A stretch of DNA of 64,000 nucleotides from Dyella telluris. GTDB lineage: Bacteria > Pseudomonadota > Gammaproteobacteria > Xanthomonadales > Rhodanobacteraceae. The stretch is from assembly GCF_014297575.1 (NCBI RefSeq), contig NZ_CP060412.1:1178001-1242000 (forward strand), given 5' to 3'. The notes beneath the pieces were generated by a model. The model was not told the DNA's origin. It did not search any database and worked only from the letters and a program-made list of their open reading frames with translations. A program made the translations under genes and the position numbers. Shown here one piece after another: positions 55,607-64,000 of this stretch; within the stretch, counting starts at the first letter, position 1; each line of letters starts with the position of its first letter.

Positions 55607-56580
55607 GCGAAATGGTCCCATCCCCGATGCGTGGTTTCCAACCATTGGCCGTGCTCGTCACGTACGCGCACGCCGGCACCTTCAACCATGCGACCGATGC
55701 GCGTGGCACCGCAGCCCAGGCGCGCAAGGTCGGTCTGTACCTCGGCCACCAGCGCCGGTGGCACGGTAAAACACAACTCGTAGTCGTCGCCACCCGCCAG
55801 CGCGAAGTCGCGCACGGCGCGTTCATCGAAGCTCGCCATCAGCATCGACGAACGCGGCAATAGCTCGGCGTCGATCTCCGCAGCCAGGCCGCTTTCCCCG
55901 CAGATATGCCCGAGATCGGCGAGCAGGCCGTCGGAAATGTCGATGCAGGCGCTGGCACGCCCGCGCAGCGCAAGCCCGGCCGACAGCCGTGGCGTGGGCC
56001 GGTGCAGGCGCTCGATCAGGTACGCGGCGCGGCCATCACCTTCGTCCACCCGTGCACCACGCTGTACCAGCTGCAGGCCGCCGGCAGCATCACCCAGCGT
56101 GCCGGTGACCAGCACCACGTCACCTGCCCGCGCGCCCGCGCGCACCAGCGCCTTGCCCGGCGGAACAAAGCCATGCACGACGACGCTGATGGTCAGTGCG
56201 CCGCGCGTGGTGTCGCCACCAATCAGCGCGAGGCGATGCGGTTGGGCCAGCTGCGCGAAACCGTCGGCATAGCCATCGATGAATTGCCGCAGCTGTTCGG
56301 CGGGCTGTGCAGGCAGCGTCAGCGCCAGCAGCGCCCATGCGGGGCTGGCGCCCATGGCCGCGAGGTCCGAAAGATTCACCGCCAGCGACTTCCAGCCGAT
56401 ATCCGCCGCGGCCGTGCCGATGGGGAAATGCACGCCTTCGACCATGGTGTCGACGGCGATGGCCAGCTCCTGCCCGGCGGGCGGCGCGACCACGGCGGCA
56501 TCGTCGCCGATGCCCAGCTTTACGTCTTCACGTCCTTGCGCGGTGCGTTCGCGGATGCGGTCGATCAGTCGGAATTCCAT
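55603..56580 (-). CDS. thiL: Thiamine-monophosphate kinase
   Basis: ATP-dependent conversion of thiamine monophosphate to the diphosphate cofactor. The 325-residue product starts MEFRLIDRIRERTAQGREDV. It has the metal/ATP motif LGIGDDAAVVAPP, the VDTMVEGVHF strand, NLSDLAAMGASP, GGDTTRG, VTGTLGDAAGG and DISDGLLADLGHI. It follows a GNAT gene by 25 bp and overlaps pgpA; the nusB-thiL-pgpA order is conserved in proteobacteria. Confidence 0.95.
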   Translation of the reverse strand: MEFRLIDRIRERTAQGREDVKLGIGDDAAVVAPPAGQELAIAVDTMVEGVHFPIGTAAADIGWKSLAVNLSDLAAMGASPAWALLALTLPAQPAEQLRQFIDGYADGFAQLAQPHRLALIGGDTTRGALTISVVVHGFVPPGKALVRAGARAGDVVLVTGTLGDAAGGLQLVQRGARVDEGDGRAAYLIERLHRPTPRLSAGLALRGRASACIDISDGLLADLGHICGESGLAAEIDAELLPRSSMLMASFDERAVRDFALAGGDDYELCFTVPPALVAEVQTDLARLGCGATRIGRMVEGAGVRVRDEHGQWLETTHRGWDHFA

Positions 56581-56605
56581 GGCGACCTCATCGAATCGGC
56601 GGGAC

Positions 56606-57145
56606 CTATCGACTGAAGACGATGGTCGGACTGCCGTGGTAAGTGGTGTCCTGCCAGCGCGTGAAGCCGGCCTTTTCGGCCACCCGGATGGATGGCAGGT
56701 TGTCGGGCGAGATGATGCATACGGCGCGCCGGCCGGCGAAGTTCGCCTCGCCCCAGGCAACGGCGGCCGCCACCGCTTCGCTCGCATAACCCTTGCCGTG
56801 CACGTGCGGGGCGAGTACCCAGCCGAATTCCAGCATGCCTAGCAGCGAGGGTTCCATGTCGCGCATGAAATCGGCGAAACCGATGTCGCCGATGTACCGG
56901 CCGGTGGATTTTTCTTCCACCGCCCAGTAGCCGTAGCCCAGCACGTTCCACAGGCCCATGTACTGCAGGAAGCGCCGCCAGACTTCTTCGCCGGTCAGCG
57001 CTCGCCCGCCAATGAAGCGGGTCACCTCAGCATCGGACCAGATGGCGAGCCGCTCGGCATGATCCTCGGCGCGATGCGCACGCAGGCGCAGCCGCTCCGT
57101 CTCGATCACGGGAACCACGGACAACCCTGCCGTGGCGCCGTCCAT
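56606..57145 (-). CDS. GNAT acetyltransferase (RimJ/RimL type)
   Basis: A 179-residue N-acetyltransferase. It has the RimJ/L-type opening (IETERLRLRAHRAEDHAERL), the phrase YWAVEEKSTGRYIGDIGF, the acetyl-CoA loop HVHGKGYASEAVAAAVAWG and the C-terminal NLPSIRVAEKAGFTRWQD. Its ATG overlaps the nusB stop by one base (TGATG), so it is translationally coupled. It interrupts the usual nusB-thiL adjacency. The substrate is unknown. Confidence 0.88.
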   Translation of the reverse strand: MDGATAGLSVVPVIETERLRLRAHRAEDHAERLAIWSDAEVTRFIGGRALTGEEVWRRFLQYMGLWNVLGYGYWAVEEKSTGRYIGDIGFADFMRDMEPSLLGMLEFGWVLAPHVHGKGYASEAVAAAVAWGEANFAGRRAVCIISPDNLPSIRVAEKAGFTRWQDTTYHGSPTIVFSR

Positions 57146-57591
57146 CAGCCGCGCTTTTCCGTGGAACGCAGCGAAGCAGCCAGCTTGTCCAGCACGCCGT
57201 TGACGTAGCTGTGGCCGTGGTCCGCGCCGAAGCGCTTGGTCACTTCAATGGCCTCGTTGATGATCACGCGGTACGGCACGTCCGGGCGGTACTTCAGCTC
57301 GTACGCGGCCAGGCGCAGGGCGGCACGCTCGATCGGGTCGATCTGGCCGACTTCGCGGTCCACGTAGGGCTTCAAGGCATCGTCGATGGCTTCGACATGG
57401 CGCTCCACGCCGTGCAGCAGATCCTCAAAGTACTCGAGGTCGGCCACTTCCATGTCCTGCTCATGGCGGAACTGGTCGATCACGGCGTTCATGCGGCTGC
57501 CGCCGATCTGCCAGGCGTAGATGGCCTGCAGCGCGCGGCGACGCGCACGCGAGCGGGCGGCCAGGTCGATGCCTTCGGGACGTGTCATCAC
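57145..57591 (-). CDS. nusB: Transcription antitermination factor NusB
   Basis: Binds boxA RNA with S10 (NusE) to suppress termination in rRNA operons. The 148-residue helical product shows [55 protein letters not shown] and [20 protein letters not shown]. It overlaps ribH by 4 bases; ribH-nusB is a conserved pair. Confidence 0.96.
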   Translation of the reverse strand: MMTRPEGIDLAARSRARRRALQAIYAWQIGGSRMNAVIDQFRHEQDMEVADLEYFEDLLHGVERHVEAIDDALKPYVDREVGQIDPIERAALRLAAYELKYRPDVPYRVIINEAIEVTKRFGADHGHSYVNGVLDKLAASLRSTEKRG

Positions 57592-58049
57592 AGCTTTCCG
57601 TAAAGATTGACCATTTCGAGCGCGGCAAGCGCGGCATCCGCGCCCTTGTTGCCGGCCTTGGTGCCGGAACGCTCGATAGCCTGTTCAATGTTGTCGGTGG
57701 TCAGCACGCCGAACGCCACCGGCACGCCGGAGGCATAGGCAGCCTGGGCCAGGCCCTTGGCGCATTCGCCGGCCACGTAGTCGAAATGCGGGGTGGAACC
57801 GCGGATCACCGCACCCAGCGCGATCACCGCGGCGTACTTGCCCGAGTTGGCCACCTTGTGAGCGGCCAGCGCGATTTCCCACGCGCCCGGCACGCGGATC
57901 AGCTCGATCGCGTCGTCCTTCACGCCGTGGCGCACCAGGGTGTCACGCGCGCCGGCCACCAGGGGCTCGACGACAAAGCCGTTGAAGCGGCCGGCGACGA
58001 TGGCAAAACGGCCTTTGGGCGTGGCGAAATCGCCTTCGATGGTCTTCAT
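57588..58049 (-). CDS. ribH: 6,7-dimethyl-8-ribityllumazine synthase
   Basis: Penultimate enzyme of riboflavin synthesis; forms icosahedral or pentameric shells. The 153-residue product has [58 protein letters not shown] (with the catalytic His region) and [20 protein letters not shown]. The start is ATG at 58049. It overlaps nusB by 4 bases. It is 43 bp after the inserted LD-carboxypeptidase gene. Confidence 0.96.
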   Translation of the reverse strand: MKTIEGDFATPKGRFAIVAGRFNGFVVEPLVAGARDTLVRHGVKDDAIELIRVPGAWEIALAAHKVANSGKYAAVIALGAVIRGSTPHFDYVAGECAKGLAQAAYASGVPVAFGVLTTDNIEQAIERSGTKAGNKGADAALAALEMVNLYGKL

Positions 58050-58092
58050 GAATCGTGGTTTCCTGGGATCGGGGCCCGGAGGGCCGTCTATT

Positions 58093-59058
58093 TTACGGAA
58101 TTTGAGGGAATGTGCCCGGAACGGGCCGTGAAATCGCCGGATCGAGGGTCGGATGCCCCCGGAAACTCAGGCTGGCCTGCCCGTCCGCCACCTGCAGGCG
58201 GGCCGGCACACCGAACGGCAGGGTGAACTTGTCCGCCTCGTGGCCGAACGGCAGCCCGTGGACGATGGGCAGGCCCGCCACCCGGGCCATCTGCTCGAAG
58301 ACCGCCCCTGTGTCGTAGCCGTTGTCGTAGGTGTGCGGGCGGCAATGGGTGAAATGGCCCAGCACCAGCGCCCTCTGTCGGCCCAGCACACCGGACAGGT
58401 GCAGCTGGTACAGCAGGCGCTCGATACGGAACGGCGGCTCGCCCACGTCCTCCACGAACAGGATGCCGCCGTCGATGGCCGGGAAATACGGCGTGCCCAG
58501 CAGGCTGCACAACATGGCCAGGTTGCCGCCCCACAGTGGGCCTTCCACGTCCACCTGGGCCTGCGTGGGAGTCGCCCAGCGGGCACTGGCCTGTGGCTCA
58601 CCCACGGTGTGCCAGAAGTGCTCCCACATCAGGCCATTCAGCGCCGGCGCGCCGAAGTCCGCACCCAGCATGGGGCCGCCGAAGGTAACCAGCCCACCTT
58701 TCGCGTACAGCGCCATCTGCAGGGCGGTGAAATCGCTGTGGCCGACCAGCAGGGTGTTCGTGCCGGCAAGGCGCTCGCGCAGGGCGTCGTAGTGGAGGTG
58801 CTCCAGCAGGCGCGTGGCGCCGTAGCCCCCGCGCACCGACAAGGCGATGTCCGGCAGCACCGGCATCGTCGCCAGGGCATTGAAGTCGGCCGCGCGAGCC
58901 TCGTCGCTGCCGGCGAAGCGATGTTCGACGCGATCCAGCACCTCGGTGCCATCCACGTTGCAGCCGGCGGCACGCAGGCGTTCGACGCCACGCGCCATGG
59001 CGTCGCGATCATGCGGATAGCCCGACGGGGCGATAAGGCGGATGGTCGGATGGGTCAT
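58093..59058 (-). CDS. LD-carboxypeptidase (S66 family, LdcA-like)
   Basis: A 321-residue cytosolic peptidase that removes the terminal D-Ala from murein tetrapeptides during recycling. The nucleophile Ser is in [15 protein letters not shown]. The Glu of the triad is in [20 protein letters not shown] and the His in [16 protein letters not shown]. The start is ATG at 59058 ([17 protein letters not shown]); upstream codons lack similarity. It sits between ribBX and ribH, an unusual place for a murein-recycling enzyme, so it may share FMN control. Confidence 0.9.
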   Translation of the reverse strand: MTHPTIRLIAPSGYPHDRDAMARGVERLRAAGCNVDGTEVLDRVEHRFAGSDEARAADFNALATMPVLPDIALSVRGGYGATRLLEHLHYDALRERLAGTNTLLVGHSDFTALQMALYAKGGLVTFGGPMLGADFGAPALNGLMWEHFWHTVGEPQASARWATPTQAQVDVEGPLWGGNLAMLCSLLGTPYFPAIDGGILFVEDVGEPPFRIERLLYQLHLSGVLGRQRALVLGHFTHCRPHTYDNGYDTGAVFEQMARVAGLPIVHGLPFGHEADKFTLPFGVPARLQVADGQASLSFRGHPTLDPAISRPVPGTFPQIP

Positions 59059-59134
59059 GGGGTTCGCTGGAAGTTGAAAGCCCGAGTATGCCGATGGCGG
59101 CATGGCGAGGAAGTGGCAAGGCTGGGCCAACCTT

Positions 59135-59216
59135 CTGTAGGAGCGCACTTGTGCGCGACAACCGGACGAAACCGCAGCGGCGCGGCGCGGCGATCGCGCC
59201 CAAGTGCGCTCCTACA
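59135..59216. repeat. GTAG-type REP doublet between ribBX and ldcA
   Basis: TGTAGGAGCGCACTTGTGCG and its inverted partner CGCCCAAGTGCGCTCCTACA flank about 40 bp of GC-rich sequence. The pair ends 11 bp before the ribBX 3' end. It may reduce read-through from the rib genes to ldcA. Confidence 0.85.
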
Positions 59217-59227
59217 AGAGCTTTTCG

Positions 59228-60322
59228 CTATGACACGTACTCGGTCACTTCCAGCCCAAAACCACCCAGGCCGACCATCTTGCGCGGCGTGCCGAGCACG
59301 CGCAGCTGGTGAATGCCCAGATCCGCCAGGATCTGTGCACCCAGGCCGAGCTGGCGCCACTCCTGCTGCTGCGCTTCTTCCGGCGCCTGCTCCGCCGGCT
59401 GGCGATGGAGGCGACGCAGCAGCGCATCGGCGGTGTCTTCGCCCGACAGCACCAGCAGCGCCCCGCGCCCTTCGTCGGCAATGCGACGCAGCGCGGAGGT
59501 CACGGTAAGGCCAAGGTCATCGCGATGCAGGTGCAGCACATCCGACAAGGTGTTGCGCACGTGCACGCGGGTGAGCACCGGCTGGCCGTCGTCCACGCTG
59601 CCGCGGGTGAGTGCGAAATGCAGGCCGTGGCGAATGGCATCGCGATAGGCCACCAGGCGGAACGCGCCGAATTCGGTATCGACGTCGCCTTCGTAGACGC
59701 GCTGCACGGTCTTCTCGGTTTCCAGGCGATAGCGGATCAGGTCGGCGATGGTGCCGATCTTCAGGCCATGCTTCTTGGCGAACACTTCAAGCTCGGGGCG
59801 ACGCGCCATCGAACCGTCTTCGTGCAGGATTTCGATCAGCACGGCCGACGGTTCCAGGCCAGCCAGCGCGGCGAGGTCACAACCGGCTTCGGTATGGCCG
59901 GCACGCGTAAGCACACCACCCGGCTGCGCCGTGAGCGGGAAGATATGGCCCGGCTGCGAGAGATCCTGCGGCTTGGCATCGGACTTCACCGCCACCTGGA
60001 TGGTGCGTGCGCGGTCGTGGGCTGAAATGCCGGTGGTGACGCCTTCGGCCGCTTCGATGGAAACGGTGAAGTTGGTCTGATACGGCGAGGTGTTGTCCAC
60101 CACCATGGGCCTGAGGCCCAGCTGGCGGGTGCGCTGCTCGGTGAGCGTGAGGCACACCAGGCCGCGTGCTTCGCGCACCATGAAGTTGATGTCTTCCGGG
60201 CGCACCATCTGCGCCGCCATGATCAGGTCGCCTTCGTTCTCGCGATCCTCGTCGTCGAGGATCACGACCATGCGGCCGGCGCGGATGTCTTCGAGGATTT
60301 CGGGGATGGTGTTGAAGCTCAT
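59228..60322 (-). CDS. ribB: 3,4-dihydroxy-2-butanone-4-phosphate synthase with degenerate RibA domain
   Basis: A 364-residue two-domain protein. The N-terminal RibB domain is intact: [20 protein letters not shown] (metal/substrate acidic loop), [26 protein letters not shown] and ATG-like start context [18 protein letters not shown]. The C-terminal part (about 205-364) has the RibA (GTP cyclohydrolase II) fold pattern but lacks the zinc cysteines: [13 protein letters not shown] stands where the Cys-bearing SECLTGD motif should be. It therefore supplies only RibB activity (the RibBX type). A real GTP cyclohydrolase II must be elsewhere. Confidence 0.9.
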   Translation of the reverse strand: MSFNTIPEILEDIRAGRMVVILDDEDRENEGDLIMAAQMVRPEDINFMVREARGLVCLTLTEQRTRQLGLRPMVVDNTSPYQTNFTVSIEAAEGVTTGISAHDRARTIQVAVKSDAKPQDLSQPGHIFPLTAQPGGVLTRAGHTEAGCDLAALAGLEPSAVLIEILHEDGSMARRPELEVFAKKHGLKIGTIADLIRYRLETEKTVQRVYEGDVDTEFGAFRLVAYRDAIRHGLHFALTRGSVDDGQPVLTRVHVRNTLSDVLHLHRDDLGLTVTSALRRIADEGRGALLVLSGEDTADALLRRLHRQPAEQAPEEAQQQEWRQLGLGAQILADLGIHQLRVLGTPRKMVGLGGFGLEVTEYVS

Positions 60323-60359
60323 GGGGATATCCAAAAATGTTGTGCGACAGCGCTGCCTG

Positions 60360-60472
60360 TTTTCGTCATCCCCGCGAAGGCGGGAAGCGATTTTCAACAG
60401 CCGAATGGCTGGTCATCCAGCGCCTTGAGTAGGTGCGAAAGTCACTGGGTCCCCGCCTTCGCGGGGACGACG
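60360..60472. repeat. REP pair between ribE and ribBX
   Basis: CATCCCCGCGAAGGCGGGAA, a GATTTTCAACAGCCGAATGG unit and, inverted, GGTCCCCGCCTTCGCGGGGA lie in the 155 bp between the two rib genes. It is the same unit family seen near copies B-E of the composite repeat. It forms a hairpin inside the operon. Confidence 0.8.
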
Positions 60473-60476
60473 AGAC

Positions 60477-61118
60477 TCACGCAAAGCCGTGCTGCTTGAG
60501 GAACGCCGCATCGAGCTTCGGCGCGTCGCCGCCGGCGATCAGCCGTTCGATGTAGCGGGCCACCACGTCCACCTCGATGTTCACCGCATCACCTGCACGA
60601 CGCGCATGGAACGCTGTGTGTTCCACCGTATGGGGAATAAGGTTCACCCCGAAGCGGTGGCCGTTCACCTCGTTCACGGTGAGGCTGGTGCCATCGATGC
60701 AGATGGAGCCCTTGGCGGCGATGTAGCGCGACAGCGTGGCGGGCACTTCGAACACCCAGCGCAGCGAGCGGCCGTCCGGCGTGATCGAGACGACCTTGCC
60801 CACGCCGTCCACATGGCCGGACACCAGGTGGCCGCCCAGGCGGTCGGCAAGCCGCAGCGCCTTTTCCAGGTTCACCGGATCACCGGCCTTGTGCTTGCCC
60901 AGCGTAGTCAGCGACAGGGTTTCGTTGGAGACATCCGCGCTGAAACCGCGCGGCTCCAGCGTCACGGCGGTCAGGCACACGCCGGACACGGCGATACTGT
61001 CGCCCAGCTGCACGTCGGAAAGGTCGAGGTCGGCCGTATCGACGTAAAGGCGCACGTCGCCGCCGCGCGGTTCAAGCCGCGCGATGCGGCCCACGCTCTG
61101 GATGATGCCGGTGAACAT
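60477..61118 (-). CDS. ribE: Riboflavin synthase (alpha chain)
   Basis: Dismutates two lumazine molecules to riboflavin. The 213-residue product has two lumazine-binding repeats: MFTGIIQSVGRIARLEPRGG-DVRL with GDSIAVSGVCLTAV, and GGHLVSGHVDGVGKVVSI with KGSICIDGTSLTVNEVNGH. The start is ATG at 61118 behind GGGAGG. First gene after the FMN riboswitch. Confidence 0.96.
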   Translation of the reverse strand: MFTGIIQSVGRIARLEPRGGDVRLYVDTADLDLSDVQLGDSIAVSGVCLTAVTLEPRGFSADVSNETLSLTTLGKHKAGDPVNLEKALRLADRLGGHLVSGHVDGVGKVVSITPDGRSLRWVFEVPATLSRYIAAKGSICIDGTSLTVNEVNGHRFGVNLIPHTVEHTAFHARRAGDAVNIEVDVVARYIERLIAGGDAPKLDAAFLKQHGFA

Positions 61119-61200
61119 CAGCGCACCTCCCGGACGGAGGCGGCGAACAGATTGCAACGATGCTTGGACATGAAACGTTTCCCGCGTTGAAAAACATGCG

Positions 61201-61220
61201 AAAAACGCCCCAAGGCGTAT
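61201..61220 (-). terminator. Riboswitch-linked terminator
   Basis: On the minus strand ACGCC-TTGG-GGCGT is followed by TTTTT, between the FMN aptamer and ribE. Premature termination on FMN binding is the usual output in this position. The stem is short (5 bp), so control may be partly at another level. Confidence 0.7.
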
Positions 61221-61255
61221 GGCAGGCGCGCGCCCGCGAAGGCGTGCGCCGTACC

Positions 61256-61416
61256 GTCTTCTCTCATCCGGACTTTCTGGAAGCCATCGCTGGCTGCCAA
61301 CCGTCGGCTCCGGCATTGGACCGGATCTGCTGACCTTCCGGTGACCTGGAAGCGCTCGCGGGCTCGCACCCTAAGGTGCCTACCGCCGGTGGGGAGTTTC
61401 ACCCCGCCCTGAAGAC
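61256..61416 (-). ncRNA. FMN riboswitch (RFN element)
   Basis: Minus-strand RNA starts CGTCTTCAGGGCGGGGTGAA, followed by ACTCCCCACCGGCGGTAGG, GCGAGCCCGCGAGCG, GGTCAGCAGATCCGGT, CCGGAGCCGACGGTT and AGTCCGGATGAGAGAAGAC. These are the conserved blocks of the RFN aptamer in the correct order, closing the P1 stem GTCTTC/GAGAAGAC. It controls ribE and the genes behind it by FMN level. Confidence 0.96.
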
Positions 61417-61452
61417 GTCGTTTGTGGTTTTGCCGGCGAACCGGCCGGGGGA

Positions 61453-61461
61453 ATTCTACCA
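61453..61461 (-). promoter_or_regulatory. Probable promoter of the riboswitch transcript
   Basis: On the minus strand TGGTAGAAT is an extended -10 (TGn + TAGAAT), about 37 bp upstream of the aptamer. No convincing -35 is seen. It would start RNA near 61446, which fits a leader that begins with the aptamer. Confidence 0.5.
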
Positions 61462-61561
61462 CCAACCCCGGCAGGTGCCGCCCATCCGGTTGTCCACGCG
61501 GGCGAACACCGCGTTGCAACCCGGGGCCTGTCCAGGGCCCACCGGGCCGGGTGCGCCTGTT

Positions 61562-62578
61562 TCAGGCGCCGATCGCCTGGCCGCTGTCGCGACGGTACTC
61601 GCGCAGCACCTGGTCCATCACCCAGCTGGTCCGTGCGCCGCTTTCCGCCGTGGACGGGCACGCGCCCTTCTGCCCGGTCAGCTCGGCCACGATGGTTTCG
61701 ATCAGTGGCTGCTGGATATGCGGCGGATTGGCCACGCGGTACTCATGTGTGCCGTTGGCGTTTTCCACGTGGATCGGACCGTCGCCGAAGGTGGCGAAGG
61801 TGATGCGGCCCTGATCGCCGATCACTTCGATCTGATCGTGGTGTTTGAAGCTGTCGAAGTTCCAGATGCCCGTGCCCAGCATGCCGTTGCCGAAGGCGAA
61901 CGACATGGCCACACCGTCTTCCACGCCGTAGGCACCCAGCTGGTTGCTGGCCTGGCCGCTCACCGACACGATGGGGCCGAACAGCCAGTCGATGATGTCC
62001 AGCGTGTGGCAACCGATGTCCAGAAACACGCCACCGCCGGAAATCTCCGGCCGCACATGCCACGGCAGGTTCGCCGGATCGTGGTAACGCGGGTGATGCG
62101 GTTCGTACAACACCGTATTGACGATGCGCGGCTTGCCGATGGCGAGCTGGCCGAAGATCAGTTCGCGCACCTTGCGGAAGCGCGGCAGCGCGCGCCGGTA
62201 ATAGGCGATGAACACCGGCACGCCAGCCTGCTTGCCGGCCTGGATGATCGCCTCGCACTCGGCATGGTCCATCGCCATCGGCTTTTCCACATAGACGGAC
62301 TTGCCGGCGGCAATGCTCATCAAGGCGTAGTGCTTGTGGGTGGACGGCGGCGTGGCGACGTAGACGGCGTTGACGTCCGGGTCCGCGATCAGCTTCGCGG
62401 CATCGTCGTACCAGCGCGGCACGCCATGACGCTCCGCATAATCGCGCGCCTTGTCGCCATCGCGACGCATCACCGCCACCAGCGCGGAGTTCGGTGTCTT
62501 GCTGAAACCCGGGCCGCTCTTCACCTCGGTGACGTTGCCGCAACCGATGATGCCCCAGCGTACTGCTGCCGTCGTCAT
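61562..62578 (-). CDS. Gfo/Idh/MocA-family oxidoreductase
   Basis: A 338-residue NAD(P)-dependent sugar/cyclitol dehydrogenase-like protein. Rossmann motif WGIIGCGNVTEVKSGPGF at residue 8, the strand NAVYVATPPSTHKHYA, the EKP motif GKSVYVEKPMAMDHAECEA, and the C-terminal domain with GGGVFLDIGCHTLDIIDWLF (the Asp/His catalytic region). The start overlaps the dioxygenase stop by 4 bases. It is transcribed toward the riboswitch but ends before it. The substrate is unknown; pairing with a PhyH protein suggests joint metabolism of one compound. Confidence 0.9.
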   Translation of the reverse strand: MTTAAVRWGIIGCGNVTEVKSGPGFSKTPNSALVAVMRRDGDKARDYAERHGVPRWYDDAAKLIADPDVNAVYVATPPSTHKHYALMSIAAGKSVYVEKPMAMDHAECEAIIQAGKQAGVPVFIAYYRRALPRFRKVRELIFGQLAIGKPRIVNTVLYEPHHPRYHDPANLPWHVRPEISGGGVFLDIGCHTLDIIDWLFGPIVSVSGQASNQLGAYGVEDGVAMSFAFGNGMLGTGIWNFDSFKHHDQIEVIGDQGRITFATFGDGPIHVENANGTHEYRVANPPHIQQPLIETIVAELTGQKGACPSTAESGARTSWVMDQVLREYRRDSGQAIGA

Positions 62579-63444
62579 GTGGTCTTGAACTCCTGCTTGA
62601 GGAACTGCTGGTGGTAGGCGTGGAACACGTTCACTTCCGGGTGACGTGCGCGCTCGACCAGATGCGCACGTAACGCCTCGCGCACGCATGGCTCTAGCGA
62701 CGAAAGATAGTCGAGTGAGTATTCGGTATGGTCGAGCACGCCGAAATGCAGCGTCGGTGCGTGCTGCGTCGAATGGAACCCCAGGTGGATGGTGATGCGG
62801 CGATCCTGCAGCACGCCACCCCAGCCGCGATGCACGGCGTAGTTGTTGTAGAACACCGCCTCGCCCGCCTGCACCACGATCTGCTTGCCGGCCGACAGCT
62901 CGGCCGCATCCACCGGCGCGATCTTCTCGCTGGTTCCGAAGATGGCACGCTCCTGGGCATCGAGCTGGCGACGATGGCTGCCGGGCACGATCCACAGGCA
63001 GCCATCCGTGGTGAGCGGCATGTTCATCTGCACGTAGTTGTAGTGGTAGCGGTCGCTGAACCAGGTGGTGTCGATCTGTTCGTCCGGCACCTGCAGCACG
63101 TCGCGATGCCAGCCCTGCCGATAGTCGACGCCAGCCTCACCATAGAACAGCGAGGCACCGTCCACGATGATGCCCTCGCCCAGCAAGTCGCGGCACACCG
63201 CCAGGATGTCTTCGTTGCAGATGATGTCCTGGATGCCGCGAATGGCTTTCCCCGGCTGCAGGAACTGCAGGTTGCTCATGCGCTGCTGCGTCTCGCCGCG
63301 CTCGCGGCGCGCCTGGTCCACCGCACTGACATAGCGCGCGATGCTCGCGTCGTCGAGGATCCTGCGGATCAGGTAACCCTGTTCGCGGAAGAAGGCGCGC
63401 TCGGCGTCGCTCAGGGTGGTGGGTTGCGTCATGGCTGCTTGCAT
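62575..63444 (-). CDS. Phytanoyl-CoA dioxygenase (PhyH) family protein
   Basis: A 289-residue Fe(II)/2-oxoglutarate-type oxygenase. The iron ligands are in GWHRDVLQVP (HxD) and the distal His in VFYNNYAVHRGWGGVL, followed by the 2OG-binding Arg in QDRRITIHLGF. N-terminal DAERAFFREQGYLIRRIL is typical of the family. The substrate cannot be predicted. It is coupled to the oxidoreductase gene (ATGA) and starts 30 bp after ribD ends, so all three may share a transcript. Confidence 0.88.
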   Translation of the reverse strand: MQAAMTQPTTLSDAERAFFREQGYLIRRILDDASIARYVSAVDQARRERGETQQRMSNLQFLQPGKAIRGIQDIICNEDILAVCRDLLGEGIIVDGASLFYGEAGVDYRQGWHRDVLQVPDEQIDTTWFSDRYHYNYVQMNMPLTTDGCLWIVPGSHRRQLDAQERAIFGTSEKIAPVDAAELSAGKQIVVQAGEAVFYNNYAVHRGWGGVLQDRRITIHLGFHSTQHAPTLHFGVLDHTEYSLDYLSSLEPCVREALRAHLVERARHPEVNVFHAYHQQFLKQEFKTT

Positions 63445-63474
63445 CCGGACTATCAGACTCGCTCAAAATGGCCG

Positions 63475-64000
63475 TCACGCAACGGGGCGCAACTGCAGCC
63501 GCAGGTCGTCGCCCAGCACACGCCGGTCGATGGTGCGCAACTGCCATCGCGAGGCCATGTCCGATAGCGCCGGCAATCCGAGCAAGGGTTGCGCATTGTC
63601 GCCCAGCAGCACCGGGGCCACGTAGATCAGCAGTTCGTCGACCAGGCCGGCAGCGAACAGCGAGCCGCACAGACTGGGACCGGCTTCCACGTGCAGCTCG
63701 CCGATCTGGCGACGCCCCAACTCGTTCATCACCTCATGGAGATCCATCGCGCCGCCCCTCTCCGCCACCACCGCCAGTTCAACGGCCTGGAATCGCGGAT
63801 CCACCGGCGCGTACTGTTCGTTGTGCAGCACCAGGGTGGGCACCGTGCCGTCCAGCACGTGGCTGTTCGAAGGCGTGCGCAGGCGGTTGTCGAGGATTAC
63901 GCGCCAAGGCGGCGTAAACGCCTCGCCTTCAGGCAGGCGCACCGTCAGGAAAGGGTTGTCCGCAAGCACCGTGCCCGACGCGGTAAAGATTGCCGAACTG
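63475..64000 (-). CDS. ribD: Riboflavin biosynthesis protein RibD, C-terminal reductase domain (cut by window edge)
   Basis: Bifunctional deaminase/reductase of the riboflavin pathway; only the reductase half is visible (about 174 residues). Motifs are ASGTVLADNPFLTVR, PWRVILDNRLRTPSNSHVLD, QIGELHVEAGPSLCGSLFAA and GLVDELLIYVAPVLLGDNA. The deaminase domain should lie right of the window. Unlike many operons, ribD is separated from ribE by two unrelated genes and the riboswitch. Confidence 0.93.
   Translation of the reverse strand, partial: SSAIFTASGTVLADNPFLTVRLPEGEAFTPPWRVILDNRLRTPSNSHVLDGTVPTLVLHNEQYAPVDPRFQAVELAVVAERGGAMDLHEVMNELGRRQIGELHVEAGPSLCGSLFAAGLVDELLIYVAPVLLGDNAQPLLGLPALSDMASRWQLRTIDRRVLGDDLRLQLRPVA

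Overview
The window is about 64 kb of GC-rich chromosome with gammaproteobacterial gene content and order: polar-flagellum genes with sigma-54 and sigma-28 promoters, aroK-aroB-hemE, valS, a holD-like gene next to rimI, pssA, proS, and a riboflavin/nusB/thiL/pgpA block. The intergenic GTAG-type REP hairpins and the long composite intergenic repeats point to Xanthomonadales. I think Rhodanobacteraceae (Dyella/Luteibacter/Rhodanobacter-like) is most likely, but this is inferred from gene content, not from a marker phylogeny. I saw no tRNA, rRNA, CRISPR array, transposase gene or prophage.

Layout. 1-9.1 kb: flagellum and chemotaxis. flgB-C-D-E (flgE cut by the left edge) and cheV run leftward. 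A soluble chemoreceptor, flgA, flgM, flgN and a degenerate-EAL/HDOD protein run rightward. Four promoters match flagellar sigma-factor consensus well enough to show the class hierarchy. 10.3-16.5 kb: a BtuF-like protein, yjbQ, pdxH, a glycerate-kinase-like gene, ybjQ, an epimerase-like gene, aroK-aroB and a WGR protein. 16.6-27.5 kb: hemE, valS, pssA-holD-like-rimI (leftward), proS, an H-NS protein and a ThrE-type exporter. 28.9-48.2 kb: the most unusual region. It holds nfeD-qmcA, an NtrY-like kinase, a small secreted protein, an NtrC-like sigma-54 activator, a DUF885 metallopeptidase, eight FtsX/MacB-type permeases in four tandem A/B pairs, one MacB-type ATPase and one membrane fusion protein. 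A near-perfect -24/-12 promoter with two upstream palindromes precedes the fusion-protein gene. The whole set looks like a self-contained, sigma-54-controlled export or envelope-response system. 48.2-53.4 kb: a Fur-boxed hemP with a partner gene, a subclass B3 metallo-beta-lactamase, two oxidoreductases and small proteins. 55-64 kb: the riboflavin region, pgpA-thiL-GNAT-nusB-ribH-ldcA-ribBX-ribE, led by an FMN riboswitch with a terminator. It is followed upstream by a Gfo/Idh oxidoreductase, a PhyH-type dioxygenase and the 3' part of ribD.

Between these blocks lie five copies or half-copies of a composite non-coding repeat of about 1.1 kb (near 2.7, 9.2, 17.7, 27.8 and 54.3 kb). Full copies are bounded by inverted arms of about 90-100 bp. 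They contain hairpins whose stems differ between copies while base pairing is almost completely kept. Together with the eight-permease array, this is what I would examine first.
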